Shown piece by piece: positions 15,711 through 25,208 of a stretch of 58,847 nucleotides of DNA. Origin of the DNA: Saprospiraceae bacterium (GTDB lineage Bacteria; Bacteroidota; Bacteroidia; Chitinophagales; Saprospiraceae); assembly GCA_013360405.1 (NCBI GenBank), contig JABWBR010000025.1:1-58847 (forward strand), given 5' to 3'. Made by a program: the position numbers and the translations under genes. Within the stretch, counting starts at the first letter, position 1, and every line of letters starts with the position of its first letter. A model generated the notes under the pieces. The model worked only from the letters and a program-made list of their open reading frames with translations, did no database searches and was not told where the DNA came from.

Positions 15711-16956
15711 ACGCTGCCTTCAACTGCGTCAACTTAGCTCTGCCCAGTTTTTCTGCGGCATAAGCGCTGGTCACTTCGAAGTGGCGTATATCCTTATTCG
15801 AGGGGAGTTCAAACATAGCGTCGGTCATAATTGCTTCGCAAATAGAGCGGAGGCCGCGGGCGCCGAGACTAAACTCCAGTGCTTTTTCGGCTACAAAATC
15901 AATGGCTTCTTCGGTAAAAGAGAGTTCTATGCCTTCCAGTTCAAACAGCTTCTTATACTGTTTGAGCAGCGAATTTTTGGGTTCGATCAGGATACGGCGC
16001 AGGGTTGCCTGGTCGAGCGGATCGAGGTAAGCCAATACGGGCAGACGGCCGATGAGTTCGGGGATGAGCCCGAATCGTCTGAGATCCTGGTGCGAAATAT
16101 ATTGCAGCAGATTCTCTTTATCGATAATCATCACGTCTTCCGTTTTGAACCCGATCACCTGAGAATTGACGCGTTTGGCGATAATTTTGTCGACCCCGTC
16201 AAAAGCGCCGCCACAGATAAACAGGATATTCTCGGTATTTACCTTCACCAGCTTTTGCTCGGGATGTTTGCGGCCGCCTTGCGGGGGTACGTTCACATCG
16301 GTGCCTTCCAGCATTTTGAGCAGCGCCTGTTGTACGCCTTCGCCCGACACATCGCGGGTAATCGAGGGGTTGTCGCCTTTGCGGGCTATCTTGTCGATTT
16401 CATCGATATACACGATGCCGCGTTCGGCGGCGGCCACGTCGTAGTCGCACACCTGCAGGAGGCGGGTGAGAATGCTCTCCACGTCTTCGCCGACATACCC
16501 TGCTTCGGTAAATACCGTAGCATCAACGATAGCGAAAGGCACATTGAGAAACTTGGCGATGGTTTTTGCCAGCAGGGTTTTGCCCGTACCGGTTTGGCCC
16601 ACGAAAAGAATATTCGACTTTTCGATCTCGATTTCACCCTGGCGTTGTTGGCGCAAGCGTTTATAGTGGTTATACACCGCTACCGACAAGATTTTTTTGG
16701 CCTCATCTTGTCCAATGATATATTGGTCGAGATAAGTTTTGATATCTCGCGGGGTGACACTTTCGGGCATATGGAAACTGCCTGGTTTGGTTTCCTCGCG
16801 TTTGGCGCCGCCGTAGAGTTCTTCCCGGATGATTTCGCCGGCTTGTTCCACGCACATATCGCAGATATGGCCCTCGATGCCGGCGATGAGGAAGAGCGTT
16901 TCTGACTTATCCCTTCCACAGAAAGAACAGCGGTAGTCTTGTTTGGTACGCTTCAT
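15709..16956 (-). CDS. clpX: ATP-dependent Clp protease ATP-binding subunit ClpX
   Basis: 415 residues. The AAA+ unfoldase that feeds ClpP. The N-terminal zinc-binding domain has Cys10, 13, 32 and 35. Walker A is GQTGTGKT at 120-127 and Walker B is in [13 protein letters not shown]. The ClpP-docking IGF loop is present (QVIGFK). The length is normal. Third gene of tig-clpP-clpX; the gap to clpP is 14 bp. Confidence 0.97.
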   Translation of the reverse strand: MKRTKQDYRCSFCGRDKSETLFLIAGIEGHICDMCVEQAGEIIREELYGGAKREETKPGSFHMPESVTPRDIKTYLDQYIIGQDEAKKILSVAVYNHYKRLRQQRQGEIEIEKSNILFVGQTGTGKTLLAKTIAKFLNVPFAIVDATVFTEAGYVGEDVESILTRLLQVCDYDVAAAERGIVYIDEIDKIARKGDNPSITRDVSGEGVQQALLKMLEGTDVNVPPQGGRKHPEQKLVKVNTENILFICGGAFDGVDKIIAKRVNSQVIGFKTEDVMIIDKENLLQYISHQDLRRFGLIPELIGRLPVLAYLDPLDQATLRRILIEPKNSLLKQYKKLFELEGIELSFTEEAIDFVAEKALEFSLGARGLRSICEAIMTDAMFELPSNKDIRHFEVTSAYAAEKLGRAKLTQLKAA

Positions 16957-16970
16957 GCGTTATGCTGAGT

Positions 16971-17678
16971 TTACTTTCCTTTCTTTGGATTATTGCGCTC
17001 GAGTACTTCGTCAACCAGTCCGTATTCTTTGGCCTGGTAGCCCGTCATCCAGTTATCGCGGTCGCAATCTTTTTCGATCACATCGTAAGGTTTGCCCGTG
17101 TGATAAGCCAGGATTTCGTAAAGCGCTTTTTGTTGTTCTTTCACCAATTTGTAGTAGATCTCCATTTCGGTAACCTGACCTTGCATACCGCCCAGGGGTT
17201 GGTGAATCATCACGCGGCTGTGGAAGAGGCAGGAGCGTTTGCCCGTGGTGCCTGCTGCGAGCAATACGGCGCCCATAGAGGCGGCCAGTCCGGTACAGAT
17301 GGTGCTGATATCGGGAGCCACATATTGCATCGTATCATAGATACCGAGGCCGGCGATTACAGAGCCGCCGGGGCTGTTGATAAACATCTGAATGTCGCGC
17401 TTGGGGTCGCTGGATTCGAGGAAAAGCAATTGGGCCTGAATTACATTGGCCACATAATCGTCAATAGGCACGCCCATAAAAATAATGCGGTCCATCATCA
17501 GACGCGAAAACACGTCGATAGCGGTGGCATTAAGGGGGCGTTCTTCGATGACTGCGGGGGTAAAGTTGCCGATATGGGGCGCCCTTACCGCTGTTTTTTC
17601 GGCATATTGCTCAAGGTGCATGCCACTCATGCCCAGGTGTCGCGTGGCGAATTGAAAAAATTCGTCTTTTGGAAACAT
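16971..17678 (-). CDS. clpP: ATP-dependent Clp protease proteolytic subunit ClpP
   Basis: 235 residues. The catalytic triad is Ser134 (GLAASMGAVL), His159 (SRVMIHQP) and Asp208 (DRDNWM). The N-terminus carries about 30 extra residues before the mature core, probably a propeptide that is cleaved. The start is supported by an unusually strong Shine-Dalgarno sequence (AAAGGAGGAACC) just upstream, rare in this phylum. It works with ClpX, encoded next, and shares an operon with trigger factor. Confidence 0.96.
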   Translation of the reverse strand: MFPKDEFFQFATRHLGMSGMHLEQYAEKTAVRAPHIGNFTPAVIEERPLNATAIDVFSRLMMDRIIFMGVPIDDYVANVIQAQLLFLESSDPKRDIQMFINSPGGSVIAGLGIYDTMQYVAPDISTICTGLAASMGAVLLAAGTTGKRSCLFHSRVMIHQPLGGMQGQVTEMEIYYKLVKEQQKALYEILAYHTGKPYDVIEKDCDRDNWMTGYQAKEYGLVDEVLERNNPKKGK

Positions 17679-17679
17679 A

Positions 17680-17692
17680 AGGTTCCTCCTTT
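17680..17692 (-). promoter_or_regulatory. Strong ribosome binding site of clpP
   Basis: Minus-strand AAAGGAGGAACC ends a few bases before the clpP ATG. Other genes here mostly lack Shine-Dalgarno sequences, so this site stands out and fixes the clpP start. Confidence 0.7.
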
Positions 17693-17769
17693 ATAGTGTA
17701 AGAAAAATGCCCGAGGGCTCAATCGAATAATATAACACCTAGAAAACGCCCAGGTTTAATGGGTGTGTC

Positions 17770-19206
17770 TTAATCCTGTTCTTCTGTGTCTACTTCGAGG
17801 TCCTGGGGCAGCAGCGATTTGCGTTTTGCCTCAATAGCGTCGTGGATGGCTTTGCGGGCCGCTTCGTAGTCTTCGAGTTTCACCGCCTTGGGTTTGGTCT
17901 TCACCAGGGTGCGGGTCACTTTGCTCAATTTGTCGAGATATAAGCTATCGATAATCCGGTTGATCTCTTTTTCGTCTTCCATCCGGCGGGCTATCAGGCT
18001 CTCCATAAGTTCCGGAGTAAGATACGGGCTATTGCCAAAAATGTTGCGAATACCGTCGGCCACGCGCGCATGAATTTCTTCTTCCATCACGTCAATCTCA
18101 AACTGTTTGATCAGCTTGTTTTTGATAAGCGTCCATTGGAAGCCTTTGGAAAAAGAAGGATATTCCTGTTCGATCTGCTCGGGCGTATTTCTTTCATCCG
18201 AAGCCAGTATCCAGCGCTTGAGGAAGTCGTCGGGCAGGGGAATATCGTTGAGGTCGAGCAGGCGGTCCTGCACTTCGAGGAAAAGCAGGTTATAGGCGTC
18301 TTGCGCGTAGTAGTTGCGGATATCGTTGCGGATTTCTTCCAGGGCCTCTGCCTCGGTGCTAACTTTGCCTTCGCCGAAGGCGAGGTCGAAAAACTCCTGG
18401 TCGAGGGGGCGGACTTCAAAACGCGAAACCTCCTCCAGGGTCAGTTCAAAAGCGGCGGGATTGACTTCGCGTGGGTCGTGTTCGTCGAGGCCCAGGGCAT
18501 AACGCCTCACGAACTGCTCGTCTTTGTCATGCCAGAGCTTGAAGGGATCCATCACGATTTTTTCGCCTGCCTGAATGGCGCCGAGGGCTGCCTGGCTTTC
18601 GGGGGTGAGGTCCTGCCATAGCGTGCGGAATTTGAAAGAAATGCCGTCTTCTTTGATAGCATCGCCATCCATTTCCTGGAATTCGAGGAAAAGCGAATCG
18701 TTATCCTGGCTGGCTTTTTCTATGGCTACATTCTGGGAAGCACGGGAACGCATTTGGCTTAATTCATCCGCGACCATTTCATCGGAGACAGCCACTTCCA
18801 GCAATTCAAACTCCTGGGTATTATCGAGTCCTTTGATATCAAAAACGGGGCTTAATCCGAGATCGAAATGGAATTCATAATCGATCAGGTTACTCATATC
18901 GAAGTCGACCCGATCCTGGTCTTCTTTGGGCAGGGGCTGGCCCAGAAAATCGGTATCCGTATGGGAGAGATATTCTTGTAATTCGTGTTGAAGTTGCTTG
19001 GTCACGATATCGGCGAGCAGGGATTGGCCGAACATTTTGCGCACCAGTCCGGCGGGCGCTTTGCCTTTGCGGAAACCGCGCATATGCGCCTCGCGGCGAT
19101 ATTTGTCGAGCTGTTGGTCCAACTGCGGCAGGTAATCCGACTTTTCAATAGTGACAGTCAAAACGGTATTTAAATTGTCAATATCTTCTCTGACAACTTT
19201 TGGCAT
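17770..19206 (-). CDS. tig: Trigger factor-like chaperone
   Basis: 478 residues. A ribosome-associated folding chaperone. The ribosome-binding loop signature GFRKGKAP is at 44-51 in the N-terminal domain. The middle region where the FKBP-type isomerase sits in E. coli is divergent. The C-terminal half is long and helical (arms). It is first in the tig-clpP-clpX operon, the standard bacterial order. A 36-bp palindrome and tRNA-Leu lie upstream. Confidence 0.92.
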   Translation of the reverse strand: MPKVVREDIDNLNTVLTVTIEKSDYLPQLDQQLDKYRREAHMRGFRKGKAPAGLVRKMFGQSLLADIVTKQLQHELQEYLSHTDTDFLGQPLPKEDQDRVDFDMSNLIDYEFHFDLGLSPVFDIKGLDNTQEFELLEVAVSDEMVADELSQMRSRASQNVAIEKASQDNDSLFLEFQEMDGDAIKEDGISFKFRTLWQDLTPESQAALGAIQAGEKIVMDPFKLWHDKDEQFVRRYALGLDEHDPREVNPAAFELTLEEVSRFEVRPLDQEFFDLAFGEGKVSTEAEALEEIRNDIRNYYAQDAYNLLFLEVQDRLLDLNDIPLPDDFLKRWILASDERNTPEQIEQEYPSFSKGFQWTLIKNKLIKQFEIDVMEEEIHARVADGIRNIFGNSPYLTPELMESLIARRMEDEKEINRIIDSLYLDKLSKVTRTLVKTKPKAVKLEDYEAARKAIHDAIEAKRKSLLPQDLEVDTEEQD

Positions 19207-19252
19207 GATCTATCTGATTGTGTGTGATGAATGTAATGGCTAGATTTTGTTT

Positions 19253-19288
19253 GAGGATTTGAGGATTTGATCAAATCCTCAAATCCTC
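19253..19288. repeat. 36-bp perfect palindrome of GAGGATTT words
   Basis: GAGGATTTGAGGATTTGA is followed by its exact complement, centred on TGATCA. A further partial word (AAATCCTCAG) follows at 19296-19305. It lies between trigger factor and tRNA-Leu and belongs to the short-word inverted repeats seen elsewhere in the window. Confidence 0.9.
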
Positions 19289-19319
19289 CTGTCTCAAATC
19301 CTCAGAATCTTCAAAAAAG

Positions 19320-19401
19320 TGCGGGTGGAGGGACTCGAACCCCCATGCCTTGCGGCGCCAGATCCTAAGTCTGGTACGTCTACCAATTTCGCCACACCCG
19401 C
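19320..19401 (-). tRNA. tRNA-Leu (anticodon TAG)
   Basis: The minus-strand sequence starts GCGGGTGTGGCG and ends CACCCGC plus discriminator A. The anticodon loop is CTTAGGA (anticodon at 19365-19367), a long variable arm follows as in class II tRNAs, and the T-loop is GGTTCGAGTCC. The acceptor stem pairs over seven bases. CCA is not encoded. It is followed by CTTTTTT, a likely 3' end signal. Confidence 0.97.
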
Positions 19402-19513
19402 TTTTCAAAAAAGCGAGGCAAAGATATAACCTTTTGAAATAATTAAAGTTGCATTATGAAAAAAAAAGCGCTCGGGCAGGTAGTTCTAACGAGAAGATTC
19501 GGCAGAAAAGTGT

Positions 19514-19521
19514 TATTTTTG
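19514..19521 (+). promoter_or_regulatory. Probable -7 box of the (p)ppGpp synthetase gene
   Basis: TATTTTTG matches TAnnTTTG and lies 27 bases before ATG 19549. No good -33 box is evident. Confidence 0.45.
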
Positions 19522-19548
19522 TAGTAGTGGAGTATAATTCGCGTGATT

Positions 19549-21891
19549 ATGATTACACCAGAAGAAACGAAAACTGCTCACGTAGAGCAGGAATTAGACC
19601 GAGACGAGGAGGAACTGCAGCGACCTGAAGTCGAAAAAAGCGAACAGGCCAACTATTCTTTTCCCTTGAGTGAGGAGGAAGAGCGTAAACTTATTCGAAA
19701 AGAATATCTCAAATTGCTCCGCTCCATTAAGTCCGAAATGGACAACGTCGACCGGCGCAATATCCGCATGGCATACGACCTGGCGGTACAAGCACACAGT
19801 ACGCAGCGCCGAAAGTCGGGCGAACCCTATATCCTTCACCCTATCGCAGTGGCACGCATCTGCGCCGAAGAAATCGGACTGGGCCCCACTGCTATAGTAG
19901 CGGCGTTGTTGCATGACGTAGTAGAAGATACCGATGTCACCCTGGACGATATCAAAGTCAAATTCGGTCCCCATATCGCCAAGATGGTGAACGGACTCAC
20001 CAAATTGGACGGCGCCTACAACGCCGAAAGCCCACAGGCCGAAAATTTTAAAAAAGTATTAAGTACACTGGTAGAAGACGTGCGCATCGTATTGATCAAG
20101 ATGGCCGACCGCCTCCACAATATGCGCACCCTGGGGTCTATGCCGCTGCACAAGCAACTCAAGATTGCCGCCGAAACCAGTTATATATACGCCCCGCTTG
20201 CCCACCGCCTGGGCTTGTACAATTTTAAAACAGAATTCCTGGACCTGTGCATGAAGATCACAGACCGCGAGCAATACACCGAAATTGCCCGCAAACTCCA
20301 GGACACCAAACGCTCGCGGGAAAAATACATCAAAGAATTCCTGGGGCCCATCAATGAAAAACTGGAGGCGCTCCAGATAGGCAATACCAAGTTGGGCTAT
20401 CACAGTTTCGGCCGCTCCAAATCTATTTATTCGGTATGGAATAAGCTGAAAACCAAACATGTACCATTCGAAGAGATCTACGACCTCTTTGCAGTGCGTA
20501 TTGTGTTGGATGTGCCGCCCGAGCAAGAGAAGTCGATGTGCTGGCAGGTGTACTCTATCGTAACCGACGTATACCGCCCTATTCCCGAGCGACTAAAAGA
20601 CTGGATTTCGATTGCAAAGTCGAACGGCTACGAATCGCTGCACACCACGGTGATCGGTCCTAAAGGGCGTTTTGTAGAAGTGCAGATACGCACCGAACGC
20701 ATGGACGAGATCGCCGAACGCGGTTTTGCCGCCCACTGGAAATACAAAGGCGTGGGCAACCAATCGGATGTATACGAACGCTGGCTCGACAGCGTGCGCG
20801 AAACCCTCGATACGAATAACAGCGACGCCGTTGAATTTTTGTTCGATTTTAAATCAAATAACCTTTTCAATGACGAAGTGTACGTATTTACGCCCAAAGG
20901 CGATATGCGTATACTACCCAAAGGCGCTACCGCACTCGATTTTGCTTTTAGCATCCACACCGACGTGGGCTACCACTGCAAAGCCGTCAAGGTGAATAAC
21001 CTGTTGGTGCCGCTGGGCCACGAACTGCACAACGGCGACCAGGTGCAGGTGATCACCGACAAACGCCAAAAGCCCAGCGAAGACTGGGTCAAAATCGTCA
21101 TTACCGGCAAAGCCCGGGGAAAGATCAGGTCGCTGCTCAAAGAAGAAAGGCGCCAGCAAACCGAATTGGGCAAAGAAGAACTGGAGCGCAAATTCAAAAA
21201 ACAAAAAGTCGATTATTTTGACGAAGCGGTAGACCTGATTACCAGGCACTTCGGCTTTAACTCCCGGCTCGACTTATACCACGCCATCATGACGGAAAAA
21301 TTCAGCCCCGCTGAAATTTTTTCCCAATTCCGCGTAGAAAACGGACACCTGACGGCTATCGAGGCGCCCAAACTCCTCGACAACGGCGAAGATAAAGGGC
21401 TCAAAGCTATTTCAGGCAGGAAGATCCTCGGCAAACCCCGCCTGCTGATCAACGGCGAACCTGCCGAACGCTACGATTATGTGTTTGCCACCTGCTGCAA
21501 CCCGGTGCAGGGTGACGATGTATTCGCCTACCTTACTTCCAATGCCGGGCTGAAAATCCACCGCGTAAACTGCCCCAACGCCGCCAACCTCATGGCCAAC
21601 TACGGCTACCGCATCCTGCGCGCCGACTGGATTGCCACCACGGGCACCAACTTCGTAGCCGACCTGCTGATCACCGGCGTAGACGACGGCCCGGGGGTGA
21701 TCGAACGTCTGAGCCGGCATATTTCCAGCGAATTGGGTCTCAATATCCGCCAGTTCTCCATCGCCGGCGACCAGGGCTATTTTGAAGGAAAAGTCAGCCT
21801 TTTTGTAGCTAATACCGACCAGTTGAACCAGGCAATCAAAGCCCTCAAAAACCTGAAGAACGTCTCGAGTGTTACCAGAGTAGTAGATTAA
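19549..21891 (+). CDS. Bifunctional (p)ppGpp synthetase/hydrolase (RelA/SpoT)
   Basis: 780 residues from ATG 19549; a GTG two codons upstream is also in frame. It sets the stringent-response alarmone level. The HD hydrolase domain is intact (AALLHDVVEDT, His122-Asp123), the synthetase domain follows (GYESLHTTVIGP, EVQIRT), then TGS (VYVFTPKGDMRILPKGATAL) and a C-terminal ACT domain. The intact HD points to a SpoT-like bifunctional enzyme. fur starts 9 bases after the stop. Confidence 0.96.
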   Translation: MITPEETKTAHVEQELDRDEEELQRPEVEKSEQANYSFPLSEEEERKLIRKEYLKLLRSIKSEMDNVDRRNIRMAYDLAVQAHSTQRRKSGEPYILHPIAVARICAEEIGLGPTAIVAALLHDVVEDTDVTLDDIKVKFGPHIAKMVNGLTKLDGAYNAESPQAENFKKVLSTLVEDVRIVLIKMADRLHNMRTLGSMPLHKQLKIAAETSYIYAPLAHRLGLYNFKTEFLDLCMKITDREQYTEIARKLQDTKRSREKYIKEFLGPINEKLEALQIGNTKLGYHSFGRSKSIYSVWNKLKTKHVPFEEIYDLFAVRIVLDVPPEQEKSMCWQVYSIVTDVYRPIPERLKDWISIAKSNGYESLHTTVIGPKGRFVEVQIRTERMDEIAERGFAAHWKYKGVGNQSDVYERWLDSVRETLDTNNSDAVEFLFDFKSNNLFNDEVYVFTPKGDMRILPKGATALDFAFSIHTDVGYHCKAVKVNNLLVPLGHELHNGDQVQVITDKRQKPSEDWVKIVITGKARGKIRSLLKEERRQQTELGKEELERKFKKQKVDYFDEAVDLITRHFGFNSRLDLYHAIMTEKFSPAEIFSQFRVENGHLTAIEAPKLLDNGEDKGLKAISGRKILGKPRLLINGEPAERYDYVFATCCNPVQGDDVFAYLTSNAGLKIHRVNCPNAANLMANYGYRILRADWIATTGTNFVADLLITGVDDGPGVIERLSRHISSELGLNIRQFSIAGDQGYFEGKVSLFVANTDQLNQAIKALKNLKNVSSVTRVVD

Positions 21892-21900
21892 ATTTAACTA

Positions 21901-22392
21901 ATGGACGACATCATTAAGGAAGTAAAAAACATTTTTGCCGCACACCTCGAAAAAAACGGCTTTCGCAAAACGCCCGAGCGCTTTGCAATACTGGAGGAAA
22001 TATACCGGCGCAACGACCACTTCGACGCAGAAGCCCTGTATATCCATATGAAAAACCAGAACTACCGGGTTAGCCGCGCCACGGTATACAATACCCTCGA
22101 ATTACTGGTGAATTGCGATTTGGTAAAAAAACACCAGTTTGGCAAAAACCTGGCGCAATACGAAAAATCATACGGCTTCAAACAACACGACCACCTCATC
22201 TGTGTAGATTGCGGGCGGGTGCTGGAGTTTTGCGACCCCCGCATTCAGCAGATCAAAGACATGATGGGCGATTTGCTCCATTTTCACATCACCCACCACT
22301 CCCTGAATCTCTACGGGCAATGCAACGGCGCCTGCGACCGCAAACAACAAGCCGAGGAGGTTGCCGAAGAAGTAGAGCTGTTGAAACCCTGA
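21901..22392 (+). CDS. fur: Fur-family transcriptional regulator
   Basis: 163 residues. A metal-responsive repressor. The winged helix is at ~10-90 ([14 protein letters not shown] recognition helix); the dimerisation domain has [17 protein letters not shown] and a second CxxxC (GQCNGACD), giving a structural zinc site. Whether it senses iron, zinc or peroxide cannot be told from sequence. It is wedged between the alarmone gene and a STAS gene, with 9- and 3-base gaps. Confidence 0.92.
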   Translation: MDDIIKEVKNIFAAHLEKNGFRKTPERFAILEEIYRRNDHFDAEALYIHMKNQNYRVSRATVYNTLELLVNCDLVKKHQFGKNLAQYEKSYGFKQHDHLICVDCGRVLEFCDPRIQQIKDMMGDLLHFHITHHSLNLYGQCNGACDRKQQAEEVAEEVELLKP

Positions 22393-22395
22393 CCC

Positions 22396-22746
22396 ATGCA
22401 GAAAGATTTTACCATCGTGGAGCGCCCCGGCGTGCTGATCGTGCATGTCCATCACCTGCTTAGCGAAACCATCAACAAGGAAATTCTCAGTGCCGTTCAA
22501 AGCGGAATTGATCAGGGTTTCACTACCTTTGTCGTCGACCTCACGGATGCGCCATTTATCAACAGCGTAGGGCTAAATGTGCTCATCCACCTGATGTTGC
22601 GGTCGAAAGAAGCCGGCGGAAATATGGCCATCGCCAATGTATCCGCCAAAGTGCTGCAACTACTGGAAGTTACCAAGTTAAAGTCTATGTTTCTTATCGC
22701 CCCCGATTTGGAAGCGGCGATGCAGTTGCTTTTAGCTGAGGAATGA
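22396..22746 (+). CDS. STAS-domain anti-sigma factor antagonist-like protein
   Basis: 116 residues, one STAS domain. The phosphorylation Ser57 sits in the classic DLTDAPFINSVGL context, so it should be switched by a serine kinase (RsbW/SpoIIAB type), which is not in the window. It starts 3 bases after fur and is the last gene of the cluster. The partner and the sigma factor controlled are unknown. Confidence 0.88.
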   Translation: MQKDFTIVERPGVLIVHVHHLLSETINKEILSAVQSGIDQGFTTFVVDLTDAPFINSVGLNVLIHLMLRSKEAGGNMAIANVSAKVLQLLEVTKLKSMFLIAPDLEAAMQLLLAEE

Positions 22747-22849
22747 GTGTGGGAGGGTGAGAGAGTGGGAGTGTGGGAGTGTGGGAGGAAGATAACGGGA
22801 TATTTTCAATGATCCCTCCCTCTCACCCTCCCACTCTCCCACCCTCTCA
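22747..22849. repeat. Purine/pyrimidine short-word inverted repeat
   Basis: The left arm is GTGGGAG-type words (22748-22788) and the right arm is CTCCCAC/CTCTCAC-type words (22813-22848), separated by about 24 bases. The arms are complementary over most of their length. It fills the gap between the STAS gene and purA. Confidence 0.88.
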
Positions 22850-22895
22850 AACCCGGCAATCGATTGTAATTTCTTAATCTTTTTGACCAAATAAC

Positions 22896-24176
22896 ATGGC
22901 TGTAGATGTACTCATAGGCCTGCAATGGGGCGACGAAGGAAAAGGCAAAGTAGTAGACTACCTGGCGCCCCATTACGATATCATTGCGCGTTTTCAGGGG
23001 GGGCCCAATGCCGGGCATACCCTGAAATTCGACGGAAAGAAATTCGTGCTGCATACCATCCCCTCCGGGATATTCCGCGCCGACCTGATCAACCTCATCG
23101 GCAACGGCGTAGTGATAGACCCCATCACGCTGGCCCGCGAACTCGACTTCCTTCGCAATGCAGGCGTCGATTATGCGCACCGGCTGTTGGTATCCCGCAA
23201 AGCGCACCTCATCCTGCCCACTCACCGCTACATCGACGCGGCCTCCGAAAATGCCAAGGGCAAAGAAAAGATAGGCTCTACCCTCAAAGGTATCGGCCCG
23301 ACTTACATGGACAAAACCGGCCGCAACGGCCTGCGCGTGGGCGACTTGCTCGCGCCCGACTTCGCCGTCAAATATGCCGCCCTCAAAGCCAAACATCTCG
23401 TACTCGCCACGTTGTACCCCCCCATCGACTTCGACCTCGAAGCCGAAGAAAAACGCTGGATGGAGTGTGTGGAACTTTTTAAGTCGCTGCAACTTGTTGA
23501 TTGCGAATATTATATAAATGAAGCGATCGCGCAGGGCAAACGCGTATTGGCCGAAGGCGCCCAGGGTTCTATGCTCGACATCGACTTTGGCACCTATCCG
23601 TTTGTCACCTCCTCCAATACCATCACAGCGGGAGTTTGTACGGGGCTGGGTGTAGCGCCGGCGCAAATCAAAGAAGTCATCGGCATCACCAAAGCCTACA
23701 ATACCAGAGTAGGCGGGGGGCCTTTCCCCACCGAATTGCTGGATGCCACCGGCGACAAGCTGCGCGCCGAAGGCCACGAATTCGGCTCCACCACGGGCCG
23801 CCCGCGGCGCTGCGGCTGGATCGACCTGCCCCAGTTGAAGTACAGCCTCATGCTCAACGGCGTAACCCAGTTGGTGGTGACCAAAATCGACGTACTCAAC
23901 ACCTTTGAAGAAGTAAAAGCAGCGGTAGCCTACCGCTACGACGGAAAAGAAAGCACCCAATTGCCTTACGACCTGTGCCAGACCGAGATTACGCCGGTAT
24001 ACGAATCCTTTGCCGGCTGGCAGCAAAATCTGGAAGAAGTAGGTTCTTATGCAGAGATGCCACAGCAGGCCCGGCAATTTATTGCGCGGCTGGAAGAATT
24101 CCTCGGCGCCCGGGTGAGCATGGTTTCCGTGGGCCCCGAGCGCGAGCAGTTGCTCAACGTCATTTCTGGGCAGTAA
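22896..24176 (+). CDS. purA: Adenylosuccinate synthetase
   Basis: 426 residues. Joins IMP and aspartate with GTP in AMP synthesis. The N-terminal GLQWGDEGKGKVVDYL holds the catalytic Asp and P-loop; GPTYMDKTGRNGLRVGD and the VTSSNTITAGVCTG segment are also standard. The length is normal. It overlaps the convergent methyltransferase gene by 17 bp. Confidence 0.97.
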   Translation: MAVDVLIGLQWGDEGKGKVVDYLAPHYDIIARFQGGPNAGHTLKFDGKKFVLHTIPSGIFRADLINLIGNGVVIDPITLARELDFLRNAGVDYAHRLLVSRKAHLILPTHRYIDAASENAKGKEKIGSTLKGIGPTYMDKTGRNGLRVGDLLAPDFAVKYAALKAKHLVLATLYPPIDFDLEAEEKRWMECVELFKSLQLVDCEYYINEAIAQGKRVLAEGAQGSMLDIDFGTYPFVTSSNTITAGVCTGLGVAPAQIKEVIGITKAYNTRVGGGPFPTELLDATGDKLRAEGHEFGSTTGRPRRCGWIDLPQLKYSLMLNGVTQLVVTKIDVLNTFEEVKAAVAYRYDGKESTQLPYDLCQTEITPVYESFAGWQQNLEEVGSYAEMPQQARQFIARLEEFLGARVSMVSVGPEREQLLNVISGQ

Positions 24177-24864
24177 GGATATACTGGTAGTCCAGGGTAG
24201 TATCGTTGGCCACAATATTTCGGAAGCCGGCCTTGTAGAGTGCTTCTTCGGCCGTATGCAAGTCGGTGCGTATCTCGATGGGCGGCCCTACGGGTGTGCG
24301 TTTTTTCTTAAAATCAATAATCAGGAGCTTTCCGCCGGGTTTGAGCCCTTTCTTGAGTGTGCGCAGGTACTCCACCTGTCGCGGCAGATACATAAACGTA
24401 TTCACGATAACAATCACGTCCACCTCCTCATTTCCAAGTTTGGGGTCATTGGCTGCGGCCAGTCGCGTTTCCAGCCGGGATTGCAAATGCTCGGGCAATT
24501 CGAGCACCTTCACGCTATCGAGGTAAGACGTAAAGCGGGGGTCTACGTCAATAGCGATCACCTTATCGGCTTTCTGGGCCATTCGCAGGGCAAAAAAGCC
24601 GGTGCCTGCACCGATATCGGCCACCGTTTTGCCTTTGAGGTTGCCCAGCAGATTGAGCACCAGGTCGGGTTTTTGCCAGATGACCCGGTTGGTATTTTCG
24701 TAGTCTTCGGTTACTCCTTCGGAATCGGTTTGGGGTTCCTCCGTGGTATCCGGGGGGGGATTCGTTGTGCCGTTTTGAGGGTTAGCGGGGGTATTGTCGT
24801 TGCGGCAGGCGCCCAGCAGGAGGAGCGACAGCGCAAAAGCACAAAAAGAAAGCTGCGTTTTCAT
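24160..24864 (-). CDS. SAM-dependent methyltransferase with lipoprotein signal
   Basis: 234 residues. Residues 1-20 are a signal peptide with lipobox LLGAC, followed by a 35-residue Pro/Thr/Glu-rich linker. The rest is a class I methyltransferase: motif I VADIGAGTGFFALRMA, IDVDPRF acidic loop, VIVIVNTFMYL and LKPGGKLLIIDF. An enzyme that needs cytoplasmic SAM on an exported lipoprotein is odd; either the protein stays on the inner face or the fold has another role. It converges on purA with a 17-bp overlap. Confidence 0.8.
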   Translation of the reverse strand: MKTQLSFCAFALSLLLLGACRNDNTPANPQNGTTNPPPDTTEEPQTDSEGVTEDYENTNRVIWQKPDLVLNLLGNLKGKTVADIGAGTGFFALRMAQKADKVIAIDVDPRFTSYLDSVKVLELPEHLQSRLETRLAAANDPKLGNEEVDVIVIVNTFMYLPRQVEYLRTLKKGLKPGGKLLIIDFKKKRTPVGPPIEIRTDLHTAEEALYKAGFRNIVANDTTLDYQYILTAQK

Positions 24865-24900
24865 ATATGAAATTTGGACAAAGTTAGTTTTTTTGAGGAA

Positions 24901-24970
24901 ATCGGTTCTCGGTTCTCTGTTCTCTGTTCTCGGTTAAGTTTAGTAATGAACCGACAACAGACAACAGAGT
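24901..24970. repeat. Short-word inverted repeat element, copy B
   Basis: Tandem GTTCTCG/GTTCTCT heptamers (24905-24937), core GTTAAGTTTAGTAATGAACC, then GACAACA words. It is the reverse orientation of copies A and D. It lies upstream of the methyltransferase gene on its minus-strand 5' side. Confidence 0.85.
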
Positions 24971-25015
24971 CGAAACGAGACTTTGCGATCCTTGCCGACC
25001 GGCTGTGGTGTGGCA

Positions 25016-25107
25016 GAATCGCGGATTCCGCAGATTATTGGGATTTCACGGATGTGGAGCGCTTATACTAATCCGTGGAATCCGTTAAATCAGTGGAATC
25101 TGTGATT
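25016..25107. repeat. GGATTCCG-word inverted repeat
   Basis: The left arm GAATCGCGGATTCCGC... and right arm ATCCGTGGAATCCG...CTGTGATTC are imperfect complements around a GCGCTTATACTAA loop. Words of the GGATTNC type recur every 7-10 bp. No coding frame crosses it convincingly. The rest of 24865-25208 holds nothing else I can identify. Confidence 0.75.
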
Positions 25108-25208
25108 CAGACATGGGGGTAGGCGTTGCAGTGCGTAAACGCTATTCCAACCCCGCCAGATATTGTCTTACAATCTCCAAATACTGCTGAAATTGCGCGT
25201 ACTGAGAT

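Noticed and set aside
15781-16905. 374-codon plus-strand ORF over clpX
   Set aside because: Antisense shadow of clpX.
22806-24215. 469-codon minus-strand ORF over purA
   Set aside because: Antisense to a perfect PurA gene; composition is that of a shadow frame and it has no motif.
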